Below, piece by piece: positions 1 through 7,500 of a DNA stretch of 13,576 nucleotides. The stretch covers positions 1-13,576 of the forward strand of contig CALPNL020000034.1 in NCBI GenBank assembly GCA_943324925.2, read 5' to 3'. The translations under genes were made by a program, and so were the position numbers. Numbering within the stretch: the first letter of the stretch is position 1; each line of letters starts with the position of its first letter. The notes beneath the pieces are model-generated. The model searched no databases and was not told where the DNA came from. It saw only the letters and a list, made by a program, of their open reading frames with translations. This DNA is from Chitinophaga pinensis (lineage in GTDB: Bacteria; Bacteroidota; Bacteroidia; Flavobacteriales; Flavobacteriaceae).

Positions 1-1541
1 ATTCCCCACCAAACGCCCCAATAATGAGAGTCGCCTTGCGTAAGACTCTCTTTTTTGCCCCAGCCAATGGAAGGGGAAGAAGGCCAATAACGATTATTTT
101 CTTTGGAGACTATTGAATCCAATACTGCGGGAATTTCTTTTTCAAACAATCGTTGGTAATTGTTCCAAATGGTTGTAGAATCATTTTTTGAATAGCGGTA
201 TTGTTTTTGCCAACCCCAGTTTTTCCAACCTTCATCTACTTCATTATTTCCACACCACAATGCAATCGAAGGATGATTTTGCAAACGAACTACTTGGTCT
301 TTAACTTCTTGTTTTACATTAGAAACGAAGTCTTCATCACCGGGAAATAATGCGCAAGCAAACATAAAATCTTGCCATACTAATATTCCCTTTTGATCGC
401 ATAAATCATAAAATGCATCATTTTCATAAACACCACCTCCCCAAACACGAATCATATTCATATTGGATTTTACTGCAGTTTCAATTAGATTTTTATATTT
501 TTTATAGGTCATTTTTGGCATAAATGATTCTGGCGGAATATAATTTGCCCCTTTCATAAAAACTTTTCTACCATTGACTTTAAAATAAAAACTCTTGCCA
601 AGGGAATCTTTTTCTTGAACTAATTCGATGGTTCGTAGTCCAATTTGTAGTTTTTTCTGATCTAATATTTTTCCTTTTTTTCTAATTCGAATAGAGAAAT
701 AATATAAATTTTGTTTTCCCAATCCGTTGGGCCACCATTTTTTGGGATTATTAATTTGGTAAGGAATTTCTACTATTTGAATCCCTTTTTTAAGTGAAAC
801 AGTTTGTTTTTTATTATTAATTTCAATAGAATAAATTCCACCATTGACACATTTTACAGTTGTTTTTATTTTTAATTGGGCAACTTTATTGTTTAACTCC
901 TCTTGGGAGTAGGAAACCGATTCCAATTGAGCTGAATTCCAAAAACGAATAGCTACATTTTTCCAAATTCCTGCAGTAACAAATCGAGGTCCCCAATCCC
1001 ATCCAAATTGATAAGGAGCTTTTCTTACATAAACTTTCTCCTCACCAGGCAATACAAAAGGGGAGAGTGCCGCAGATTTTTTGGCTTTTTGTACCGATGA
1101 TTCGAATTCAACACGAAGTGTATTACTGCCTTCTCGAAGTAATTTTTGAATAGGAATACGCCAAGTTCTAAACATATTATTAGCTTCTAAAACTAAGGAA
1201 TCATTAAGATAAACTGAAGCGTCGGTATCTAATCCATAGAAAACAAGTTCTTTGTTTTGAGCGGCCAGCTCTTTTTTTGATACGCTAAATTTAGTTTGAT
1301 ATACCCAATATTGTTCTTCAATCCACTGCAATTGCTTTTCATTATTACCATCAAAAGGATCTTGAATTTGCTTATTCAAAAATAAATCGGTGTGAATAGT
1401 TCCAGGCACATGGGCTTTGCTCCAAACATTATCCGAAAATTTTTGAACCTTCCAATTTTCTTTTGAAAGCGATCGCTCCCAATTTTGAGTCCACCCAAAA
1501 ACCGAATACAACACCACTACTAAATACCACTTTTTACTCAT
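1..1541 (-). CDS. Beta-mannosidase, GH2 family (partial, C-terminus beyond window)
   Basis: Predicted exported exo-beta-mannosidase that removes terminal beta-linked mannose, for example the core Man-beta-1,4-GlcNAc of N-glycans. I translated 513 codons from the ATG at 1541. A Sec signal peptide covers about residues 1-18. The GH2 N-terminal jelly roll covers about 25-200 (VPGTIHTDL at 45-53, YGLDTDASVYLND at 102-114, FGWDWGPRF at 179-187). An Ig-like domain follows, then the TIM barrel from about 315 (IRVWGGGVYE at 364-373). WCGNNE at 429-434 places the family's acid/base at Glu434, and GDSHYWGVWW follows near the window edge. The nucleophile Glu should lie beyond the edge; family members are usually above 800 residues. 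The start overlaps the cutC stop by 8 bases (ATGAGTAA), which suggests translational coupling. The family call is firm; linkage and substrate are inferred from the neighbours. Confidence 0.92.
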   Translation of the reverse strand, partial: MSKKWYLVVVLYSVFGWTQNWERSLSKENWKVQKFSDNVWSKAHVPGTIHTDLFLNKQIQDPFDGNNEKQLQWIEEQYWVYQTKFSVSKKELAAQNKELVFYGLDTDASVYLNDSLVLEANNMFRTWRIPIQKLLREGSNTLRVEFESSVQKAKKSAALSPFVLPGEEKVYVRKAPYQFGWDWGPRFVTAGIWKNVAIRFWNSAQLESVSYSQEELNNKVAQLKIKTTVKCVNGGIYSIEINNKKQTVSLKKGIQIVEIPYQINNPKKWWPNGLGKQNLYYFSIRIRKKGKILDQKKLQIGLRTIELVQEKDSLGKSFYFKVNGRKVFMKGANYIPPESFMPKMTYKKYKNLIETAVKSNMNMIRVWGGGVYENDAFYDLCDQKGILVWQDFMFACALFPGDEDFVSNVKQEVKDQVVRLQNHPSIALWCGNNEVDEGWKNWGWQKQYRYSKNDSTTIWNNYQRLFEKEIPAVLDSIVSKENNRYWPSSPSIGWGKKESLTQGDSHYWGVWWG

Positions 1542-2205
1542 TAGTAATACAGTTTTTTATAGCGTTAATTTCAGTTAGATTTGCAACTTTTGTTGCATCG
1601 GTAATTGCTGATGTATGGTAATAGTTTGCTTTGGTAATGTGTTTTATTTTTGAAGCGTTGGAAGATCTTAAACTTCCTCCTGGCATTATTTCAATTTGAT
1701 TTCCAAAGCGTTTAATAGCCTCTTGAACTTTTTCTACTCCCAACTCAATTCTAGATTCATGTCCAGAAGTTAATAGTGTTTTAAATCCAATAGCAATACA
1801 AGTATTTATCGCTTCAAAATAGTCCTCAGTGTAATCAATAGCTCTATGAAAGCTACAAGGCAATGGCTTTGCTAGGGAAACCAATTCAGAATTTCTTTCG
1901 AAATCTACTGTGTTATCTTGATTCAGGATTCCAAAAACAAAACCGTCAATTCCTGTATTTTTTAATTCTAAAATGCAACGCTTCATTTCTTCAAATTCAG
2001 CTTCGGAATAGAAAAAACCACCCCCTCTAGGCCGAATCATTACTAGTAATTCTTTTGGAAATAAACCTCTTGCTTTTTGTATATTCTCCAAACCAGGTGT
2101 TGTTCCACCAGCCTCAAAATCATCGCAAAACTCAACGCGATCGGCTTTGCTTTGAGCAACCACAGCCACAGATTCTAGGTTAAAACAAGCTACCTCCAAT
2201 TTCAT
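1534..2205 (-). CDS. cutC: CutC family protein (copper homeostasis protein CutC)
   Basis: A 223-residue TIM-barrel protein of the CutC family (usually about 240-250 residues). Visible family motifs are RVEFCDDFEAGGTTPG at 23-38, MIRPRGGGF at 56-64, DGFVFGIL at 88-95, SFHRAIDY at 118-125, LLTSG at 144-148, IMPGGSLRSSN at 173-183 and YHTSA at 196-200. There is no signal peptide, so it should be cytoplasmic. CutC was named for copper tolerance in E. coli and the human homologue binds Cu(I), but the bacterial role is disputed because the E. coli phenotype has been traced to a small RNA encoded at that locus. Cys7 and Cys27 are present, but no classical copper site is apparent. It lies 4 bases after the glycosylasparaginase gene and overlaps the beta-mannosidase gene by 8 bases, so it is embedded in a glycan-degradation operon. 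Family call firm; function uncertain. Confidence 0.93.
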   Translation of the reverse strand: MKLEVACFNLESVAVVAQSKADRVEFCDDFEAGGTTPGLENIQKARGLFPKELLVMIRPRGGGFFYSEAEFEEMKRCILELKNTGIDGFVFGILNQDNTVDFERNSELVSLAKPLPCSFHRAIDYTEDYFEAINTCIAIGFKTLLTSGHESRIELGVEKVQEAIKRFGNQIEIMPGGSLRSSNASKIKHITKANYYHTSAITDATKVANLTEINAIKNCITNE

Positions 2206-2209
2206 AGTA

Positions 2210-3196
2210 CTATTTTAAATAAAAAGGTGCGTCAATTAATCTGTTACCGGTAGCATCATGAACCGCGTAATTAAATCCGCCCTGGATGCAGTAGGAACCA
2301 ACTTCCCCAGATTTATTTAAGGCAATAAAACCTACTTGAATATCTGCTAGGTTCTTATTTCTTGCTTTCGTTAATTTGATTATCCTTTGAACCGCTTCTT
2401 CACAAGCTTGTTGTGGAGATTTTCCTTGGCGCATTAGTTCAACAACCAAATGAGAACCTGCAATTCGAATTACTTCTTCTCCGTGCCCAGTAGCAGTTGC
2501 AGCACCAATCTCATTATCTACATATAATCCAGCACCAATAATTGGCGAATCGCCAACGCGACCGTGCATTTTAAATGCCATTCCACTGGTGGTGCAAGCG
2601 CCTGATAAATTTCCATTGGCATCCAAAGCAATCATCCCAATGGTGTCGTGATTTTCAATATTGGCCTTTGGTACATATTCCGATTTTTTAAGCCATTCTT
2701 TCCATTCTTTTTCGGAATCGGCAACTAATAAATTCTCTTTTTTAAATCCTTGAGATAAAGCAAAATCTAATGCTCCTTTTCCCACGAGCATAACGTGTGG
2801 CGTTTTCTCCATTACCGCTCTTGCTACAGAAATAGGATGCTTTATGTTTTCCAAACATGCAACAGAACCAATATTGGAATGTTCATCCATAATGCAAGCA
2901 TCTAAAGTGACATGCCCGTCTCGATCTGGTCGTCCACCATAACCCACACTTCGTTCATTAGGGTCACCTTCAGGAATTTTTACTCCTGCTTCAACAGCGT
3001 CTAAAGCCCGGCCATTTTGTTTTAAAATTTCCCATGCCGCCGCATTGGCTTCAATTCCGAAGCGCCAGGTTGAAACCACAATTGGTTTATTTATTTTTGT
3101 TGGAAAACTCAAATTGGTATCTGCTTTTACTCCTGTAAATGCCAATCCTACGCCTGCCACAGCAGCTGTTTTTATAAAGTCTCTTCTTGTTTTCAT
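2210..3196 (-). CDS. N(4)-(beta-N-acetylglucosaminyl)-L-asparaginase (glycosylasparaginase), Tat-exported
   Basis: An Ntn-hydrolase of 328 residues that cleaves the GlcNAc-Asn bond left after protein and glycan trimming. The N-terminus carries a twin-arginine signal (TRRDFIK at 3-9, hydrophobic core about 11-22), so export to the periplasm as a folded protein is predicted. The self-cleavage site is Asp184-Thr185 in NHDTIGMIALD; Thr185 becomes the N-terminal nucleophile of the beta subunit. Other conserved active-site motifs are CTTSGM at 201-206, GRVGDSPIIGAG at 212-223 and ATATGHGE at 233-240. The length and motifs resemble the well-studied enzyme of Elizabethkingia (Flavobacterium) meningoseptica. 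The start codon overlaps the stop of the GH20 gene by one base (TAATG) and cutC follows 4 bases after the stop, so all are probably on one transcript. A plain isoaspartyl peptidase is less likely, given the overall motif match. Confidence 0.93.
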   Translation of the reverse strand: MKTRRDFIKTAAVAGVGLAFTGVKADTNLSFPTKINKPIVVSTWRFGIEANAAAWEILKQNGRALDAVEAGVKIPEGDPNERSVGYGGRPDRDGHVTLDACIMDEHSNIGSVACLENIKHPISVARAVMEKTPHVMLVGKGALDFALSQGFKKENLLVADSEKEWKEWLKKSEYVPKANIENHDTIGMIALDANGNLSGACTTSGMAFKMHGRVGDSPIIGAGLYVDNEIGAATATGHGEEVIRIAGSHLVVELMRQGKSPQQACEEAVQRIIKLTKARNKNLADIQVGFIALNKSGEVGSYCIQGGFNYAVHDATGNRLIDAPFYLK

Positions 3197-5466
3197 TATT
3201 CTACTTTTATTTCATCAATAAATAACCAAGCGGGTTCCCCAGCACCAGGATTTCCCTCTGCTATTTTCCCTTGATTGAATGCGTTTACTTTAATATATCT
3301 GATGTAAGCAGATGGAATTTCAACTTTTACAACCCCTTTAGAACTTTCGATTTCTTGAACTGCAATATTTCTTTCAGTAGAATAATCAATTCCATTTTCT
3401 GAATAAGAAACCGTAATTTGTTTCGGATAATAAATCCAACTTGCTGGGCTTGATAATACGTCAATTGTAATTGAATTTACTTTTTTTAGTGATCCTAAAT
3501 CTATAGTTGCTATAGCATCTTTGCCCGAAAAACCAATCCAGTCTCTTCCAAATTTTCCTCTATCGCCATACATTCCGTCCACTAAACTAAAAGCACCATT
3601 TGCTTTATAGGAATTGCTAGGTTCTTCTTTTAAGGATACCGTTGCAGCCGTTGCCAAATGCGTTTCAAATTTTTGTTCTAAAATGGCACTCTTTTGGGTA
3701 GCACCTTCAAAACTTGCCGCTTTTAATGTGGTGTTTTTTTCTATTGTTATGGGTTTGGCAAACAATAAAGAGTTACTTGTAGGTTGCGATTCATCTAGAG
3801 TGTAAAATATTGAAGAGGAGGGATTTGCAGCTACTAATTCTACTTGAAGTAAATGATTCTCCGATGCAGAAATGTTTGCTTTTACTTCAAATAAGGCCTT
3901 GCTGTAATTCACTTTCATTTTGTCTAAAAGTGAAAAATGCAATAGCAATCGATTTTTAAAATTAGCATAATTGGAATAAGAGTCTTTTCCCCAAAGTACC
4001 TCCGATAATGCCGCCATTCTGGGCATAGCCATGTATTCTACTTTTGCAAAATCTTCCATGTATTCTGTCCAAACATTTCCTTGAGCACCTAAAATATAAT
4101 TGCTTTCTTCTGCGGATAATTCAGTAGGAATTGGATTAAAATCATAAACAGTTTCTAGTGGAGTATATCCTCCAATAGCTAGAGGCTCCGTTTTTTGTTC
4201 CCCTTGATAATGGTCGAAATAGCAATGAGAACCGGGGCTCATAACCACAAAATGCTTTGCCTTTGCAGCTGCAATACCACCTTCGGTACCCCGCCAACTC
4301 ATAACTGCGGCATTTGGCGCAAGGCCACCTTCAAGAATTTCGTCCCAACCAATAATTTTCTTCCTCTTATTATTAATGTGTTTTTCAATTTGTGATACAA
4401 AATAACTTTGTAATTCGTGTTCGTCTTTAAGTCCTTCTTTTTGAATTAGCGCTTGGCATTTTGCACATTGGTGCCATCTCGTTTTTGGGCATTCGTCACC
4501 ACCAATATGTATATATTCAGAAGGGAATAGAGGTAAAACTTCGTCAAGAACTTCTTTTAAAAAGCGCATTGTGTTTTCATTTGGACAAAATACATCGTCT
4601 AAAACTCCCCATTTTGTTCCAACTTCAAAAGGACCTCCAGTACAAGAAAACTCAGGATATGCGGCTAGAGCAGCCGTTGCATGTCCCGGCATTTCAATTT
4701 CGGGTACTACGGTAATGTGTTTTTGTTTGGCGTATGCTACAATTTCTTTTATGTCTTCTTGAGTGTAAAATCCACCGTAGGGCTTTCCATCTAGGCGTTG
4801 CTCGTTGTAATGTCCAACCATAGATTCTTTTCTAAAGGCACCTATAGAAGTTAATTTTGGATATTTTTTAATTTCAATTCGCCACCCTTGATCATCGGTT
4901 AAATGCCAATGAAAAACATTCATTTTGTATAAAGCGAGATAATCGATGTATTTTTTTATATCAGATTTTGGAAAAAAATGTCTGGCAACATCCAAATGCA
5001 TTCCACGCCATTTAAATTTTGGTTGATCTTTAATTGTCAAAGCAGGAATTGGTGAATTCGTATTAGAATAATATTCAATCAACTGGTTCAATGTTTGAAT
5101 ACCGTAAAAGTGCCCAGTTGAATTGAAAGCTTCAATGTTAATTTCTTTAGAATTAATATTAATTTTATATTCCTCGGAGTCTTTTTTTAATAATGGATTT
5201 AATGTCAGAGTAATGCTATTGATTGATTTTTTTGGAACAGGATTAATTTCCAATTCAAATCCTAATTGCTTTTGAATTACTTCCTGTAAGTATTGAACCT
5301 CTAGATTTCCTTTAGGTGCAATTAATATGGTTTGCTTTGTAATTGAAAATGGAGGGGTTTCTTTTAAACTAAGTAATTTAGGTTTAGGGATAATTGGAAG
5401 CGTAGACTGCGCGTTAATTGAATAACTTAACAAGAATAAAAACAAAAAGGCAATTTTTCTAAGCAT
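3196..5466 (-). CDS. Beta-N-acetylhexosaminidase, GH20 family, with C-terminal discoidin-like domain
   Basis: A 756-residue exported exo-hexosaminidase that removes terminal beta-linked GlcNAc or GalNAc by substrate-assisted catalysis. A Sec signal peptide ends near Ala19-Gln20. A GH20b-like domain spans about 25-148 and the GH20 barrel about 150-505. Conserved elements are FKWRGMHLDVARHF at 151-164, FHWHLTDDQGWR at 185-196, PEIEMPGHATAA at 255-266, the catalytic pair Asp324-Glu325 in HIGGDE, GWDEIL at 373-378 and WTEY at 466-469. A chitobiase C-terminal-like module (IFYTLDESQPT at 553-563) follows, and residues about 615-756 look like an F5/8 type C (discoidin) sugar-binding domain. No lipobox Cys and no clear type IX sorting domain is visible. 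It is the first gene of a four-gene operon and its stop overlaps the next start (TAATG). Substrate could be N-glycan core GlcNAc or chitobiose; the neighbours favour the former. Confidence 0.95.
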   Translation of the reverse strand: MLRKIAFLFLFLLSYSINAQSTLPIIPKPKLLSLKETPPFSITKQTILIAPKGNLEVQYLQEVIQKQLGFELEINPVPKKSINSITLTLNPLLKKDSEEYKININSKEINIEAFNSTGHFYGIQTLNQLIEYYSNTNSPIPALTIKDQPKFKWRGMHLDVARHFFPKSDIKKYIDYLALYKMNVFHWHLTDDQGWRIEIKKYPKLTSIGAFRKESMVGHYNEQRLDGKPYGGFYTQEDIKEIVAYAKQKHITVVPEIEMPGHATAALAAYPEFSCTGGPFEVGTKWGVLDDVFCPNENTMRFLKEVLDEVLPLFPSEYIHIGGDECPKTRWHQCAKCQALIQKEGLKDEHELQSYFVSQIEKHINNKRKKIIGWDEILEGGLAPNAAVMSWRGTEGGIAAAKAKHFVVMSPGSHCYFDHYQGEQKTEPLAIGGYTPLETVYDFNPIPTELSAEESNYILGAQGNVWTEYMEDFAKVEYMAMPRMAALSEVLWGKDSYSNYANFKNRLLLHFSLLDKMKVNYSKALFEVKANISASENHLLQVELVAANPSSSIFYTLDESQPTSNSLLFAKPITIEKNTTLKAASFEGATQKSAILEQKFETHLATAATVSLKEEPSNSYKANGAFSLVDGMYGDRGKFGRDWIGFSGKDAIATIDLGSLKKVNSITIDVLSSPASWIYYPKQITVSYSENGIDYSTERNIAVQEIESSKGVVKVEIPSAYIRYIKVNAFNQGKIAEGNPGAGEPAWLFIDEIKVE

Positions 5467-5498
5467 AAAAAATAATTTTTAAATAGGTGTTTCTGTTT

Positions 5499-5514
5499 TT
5501 GTTAAAGTCAACAA
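5499..5514. promoter_or_regulatory. Palindrome in the leader of the glycan operon
   Basis: The inverted repeat TTGTT-AAAGTC-AACAA lies about 33 bases before the GH20 start codon, between it and the predicted promoter element at 5563-5570. Read on the minus strand it is TTGTTGACTTTAACAA, one inserted base away from the palindrome at 13189-13205. It could be an operator or a small leader hairpin. The structure is visible in the sequence; a regulatory role is inferred. Confidence 0.3.
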
Positions 5515-5562
5515 TAGGAATTGATGAGGGCAAAAAACAATATTTTATTTTGTATTGAATAC

Positions 5563-5570
5563 CAAATGTA
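5563..5570 (-). promoter_or_regulatory. Bacteroidota -7 promoter element for the glycan operon
   Basis: On the minus strand this reads TACATTTG, an exact match to the Bacteroidota -7 consensus TAnnTTTG. It lies about 97 bases upstream of the GH20 start codon, implying a leader of roughly 90 bases that contains the palindrome at 5499-5514. I found no convincing -33 TTTG at the usual spacing, so confidence is moderate. Confidence 0.45.
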
Positions 5571-5652
5571 GTGAACTTTATCAAGTTAATTTTACTTTTT
5601 TTAATGCAAATCAATCGTAAATAGTTTAGCGAATTTATCATTGATATTAAAC

Positions 5653-5660
5653 TATATTTG
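5653..5660 (+). promoter_or_regulatory. Bacteroidota -7 promoter element for the DUF2130 gene
   Basis: TATATTTG matches the TAnnTTTG consensus exactly and lies 54 bases before the DUF2130 start codon. A weak -33-like GTTTA occurs at 5624-5628, slightly farther away than usual. With the element at 5563-5570 this makes 5467-5714 a divergent promoter region for two separate transcription units. Confidence 0.45.
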
Positions 5661-5714
5661 TATTTTAGTGCTCAGCATTATTTAAACTAGTTTGAATCCA
5701 ATTCCATTTTTATT

Positions 5715-6962
5715 ATGAACGAAATTATATGTCCAAATTGTACAAAAGCATTTAAAGTTGATGAGGCTGGATTTGCTGATATATTGAAACAAGTGCGAGA
5801 CCATCAGTTTGAAGAGGAATTACAAAAAAGATTAAAACTAGCAGAAATTGAAAAGGATAGCGCTGTTAGATTAGCGGAAGCCAACCTTAAAAATGTACTC
5901 CAAGAAAATTTATCAAAAAAAGACATGGAGCTTTCTGAAAAGATAGCTGCAAAAGAAGCCGAGATAGCGGACATTAAATCCAAACTACAAAATGCGGAAC
6001 TTCAAAAACAGCTGTCAGTAACTGAAGCGGTTCAAAAAATTGAGAAAGAACGCGATACTTTGGCGAATGATCTAAAAAGTAAGGAAACAGAAGCTCAATT
6101 GCTCGAAAAATCATTAAATGAAAAATTTGCAGCAGAGCTTAAGATCAAAGATGAAATCATCAAAATGAAAGAGGATGAAATTGATTTGCGCAAAGATTTG
6201 AAGCTAAAGCTATCCACTAAAATGATAGGAGAAACACTAGAGCAACATTGTGAAACTGAATTTAACAAATTACGTTCTACTGCTTTTCAAAAATCCTATT
6301 TTGAAAAAGACAACGATTCAAAATCTGGTACTAAAGGAGATTATATCTATCGTGAAAATGATGAACATGGAAATGAAATTATTTCCATTATGTTTGAAAT
6401 GAAAAACGAAGCAGATGCTACTACAGTTAAAAGAAAGAACGAAGAATTTTTTAAAATATTAGATAAAAACAGGAACGAAAAAAAATGTGAGTATGCTGTT
6501 TTGGTTTCAACATTAGAAGCGGAAAATGACTTGTATAACATGGGTATTGTTGATGTATCATATAAATTTTCGAAAATGTATGTGATACGGCCACAGTTTT
6601 TTATTCCTATAATTACCTTGCTTCGCAATGCCTCGATGAATTCTATGCAATACAAAGCGGAATTGACTTCCATAAGAAATCAAAATATAGACATTACCAA
6701 TTTTGAAGACAATATCACTAAATTCAAAGAGGGCTTTGCCAAAAACTATGACTTGGCAAGTAGGCAGTTTAAAACGGCTATTGATGAAATAGATAAAACA
6801 ATGGACCACCTTCAAAAGACAAAAGAGGCGCTACTATCCTCAGTCAACAATCTTCGCTTAGCCAATAATAAAGCAGATGATTTGACCATTAAAAAATTAA
6901 CCCACGGCAATCCAACTATGAAAGCTAAATTTGATGAACTTTCAAACGATAAATCACTATAG
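5715..6962 (+). CDS. DUF2130 domain-containing protein, coiled coil plus putative PD-(D/E)XK-like domain
   Basis: A 415-residue soluble protein of the DUF2130 family; the biochemical function of the family is not known to me. Residues 1-20 include a single zinc-knuckle half, CPNC at 6-9, without an obvious second pair. Residues about 25-165 are a highly charged coiled coil rich in Lys and Glu. The DUF2130 domain spans about 168-310, and a further helical segment rich in Lys and Asp runs to the end. In the domain I see an acidic helix (GETLEQHCETEF at 172-183), GDYI with Asp209, then EMK at 228-230 after a hydrophobic strand, a long helix at about 234-254 and a strand YAVLVST at 260-266. That order (E, D, ExK, helix, strand) fits PD-(D/E)XK phosphodiesterases; this is inference. 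The gene appears monocistronic and meets the DUF350 gene tail to tail, 21 bases apart. Confidence 0.9.
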   Translation: MNEIICPNCTKAFKVDEAGFADILKQVRDHQFEEELQKRLKLAEIEKDSAVRLAEANLKNVLQENLSKKDMELSEKIAAKEAEIADIKSKLQNAELQKQLSVTEAVQKIEKERDTLANDLKSKETEAQLLEKSLNEKFAAELKIKDEIIKMKEDEIDLRKDLKLKLSTKMIGETLEQHCETEFNKLRSTAFQKSYFEKDNDSKSGTKGDYIYRENDEHGNEIISIMFEMKNEADATTVKRKNEEFFKILDKNRNEKKCEYAVLVSTLEAENDLYNMGIVDVSYKFSKMYVIRPQFFIPIITLLRNASMNSMQYKAELTSIRNQNIDITNFEDNITKFKEGFAKNYDLASRQFKTAIDEIDKTMDHLQKTKEALLSSVNNLRLANNKADDLTIKKLTHGNPTMKAKFDELSNDKSL

Positions 6963-6983
6963 AAGTTAATTATTAGTTAATAA

Positions 6984-7490
6984 TCAAATAAAAGTGGGTA
7001 TTTGGGGATAGGGAATAAGTGCTTCACATACTATTCCTACATATTCGTCTACTATAATTGATAGACCAATAATAATTGCAGCAGTTATTAATGCAACTGC
7101 AATATTATTGTTTTTAATTTCTTGGCCTTCATCGATTTTAGTCAAATTAAAGAGTACAAATAGTCCCGAGGAGATTACTAAAATTGCACAAAAGAAGCCT
7201 ATAAACACAAACATCGTTATGTAACCATAGGTATGTAATAATGATTCTAAGGTGAAAGTGTTGTCTGGGTTTAGAAATCTTGTTGCGTTTAGTGCGGGAC
7301 TAATAATTGAGGATAAAATTAATGATCCCGAAAAAATAATTCCAACTTGAAATATTGCAAATGCTGTATTGTCGTTTTCAATTTTATATATTTTCATCAT
7401 AAAATACCTGATGATTCGATACAGTACAAATAAAGAACTGATTCCTATTCCAAAAGCCAATAAAAATTGAATAATACTAATTGTTTTCAT
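6984..7490 (-). CDS. DUF350-like four-span inner-membrane protein
   Basis: A membrane protein of 168 residues from the ATG at 7490. An upstream start at 7526 would add 12 residues and overlap the preceding gene by 26 bases; I prefer 7490 because it leaves a 10-base gap and puts the first span next to the start. Four spans are visible at about 5-27, 43-66, 86-114 and 128-156. It appears to be an internal duplication: each half ends in a similar motif, NDNTAFAIFQVG at 39-50 and NNNIAVALITAA at 127-138. This Asn-x-x-Ala-x-Ala pattern followed by a hydrophobic span recalls DUF350 (YjfL-like) proteins; I did not run a profile. It directly follows the transglutaminase-like gene and is probably co-transcribed. 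Function unknown; an envelope or stress role is possible by association. Confidence 0.75.
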   Translation of the reverse strand: MKTISIIQFLLAFGIGISSLFVLYRIIRYFMMKIYKIENDNTAFAIFQVGIIFSGSLILSSIISPALNATRFLNPDNTFTLESLLHTYGYITMFVFIGFFCAILVISSGLFVLFNLTKIDEGQEIKNNNIAVALITAAIIIGLSIIVDEYVGIVCEALIPYPQIPTFI

Positions 7491-7500
7491 AATTATATAG

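Noticed and set aside
3614..4762. Several plus-strand open frames of 63-84 codons opposite the GH20 gene
   Set aside because: They lie antisense to a well-conserved catalytic domain and have no motif or start context of their own, so they are coding shadows.
5459..5641. A 60-codon minus-strand open frame across the divergent promoter region
   Set aside because: It covers the predicted promoter and palindrome, runs into the GH20 start, has low-complexity AT-rich composition and shows no recognisable motif.
6347..6815. Minus-strand open frames of 108 and 85 codons opposite the DUF2130 gene
   Set aside because: They are antisense to the conserved domain and show no family resemblance; shadows of the real frame.
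6969..6984. AT-only palindrome ATTATTA-GT-TAATAAT between two convergent genes, considered as a terminator
   Set aside because: The stem contains no GC pairs and no T-run follows, so an intrinsic terminator is not supported.
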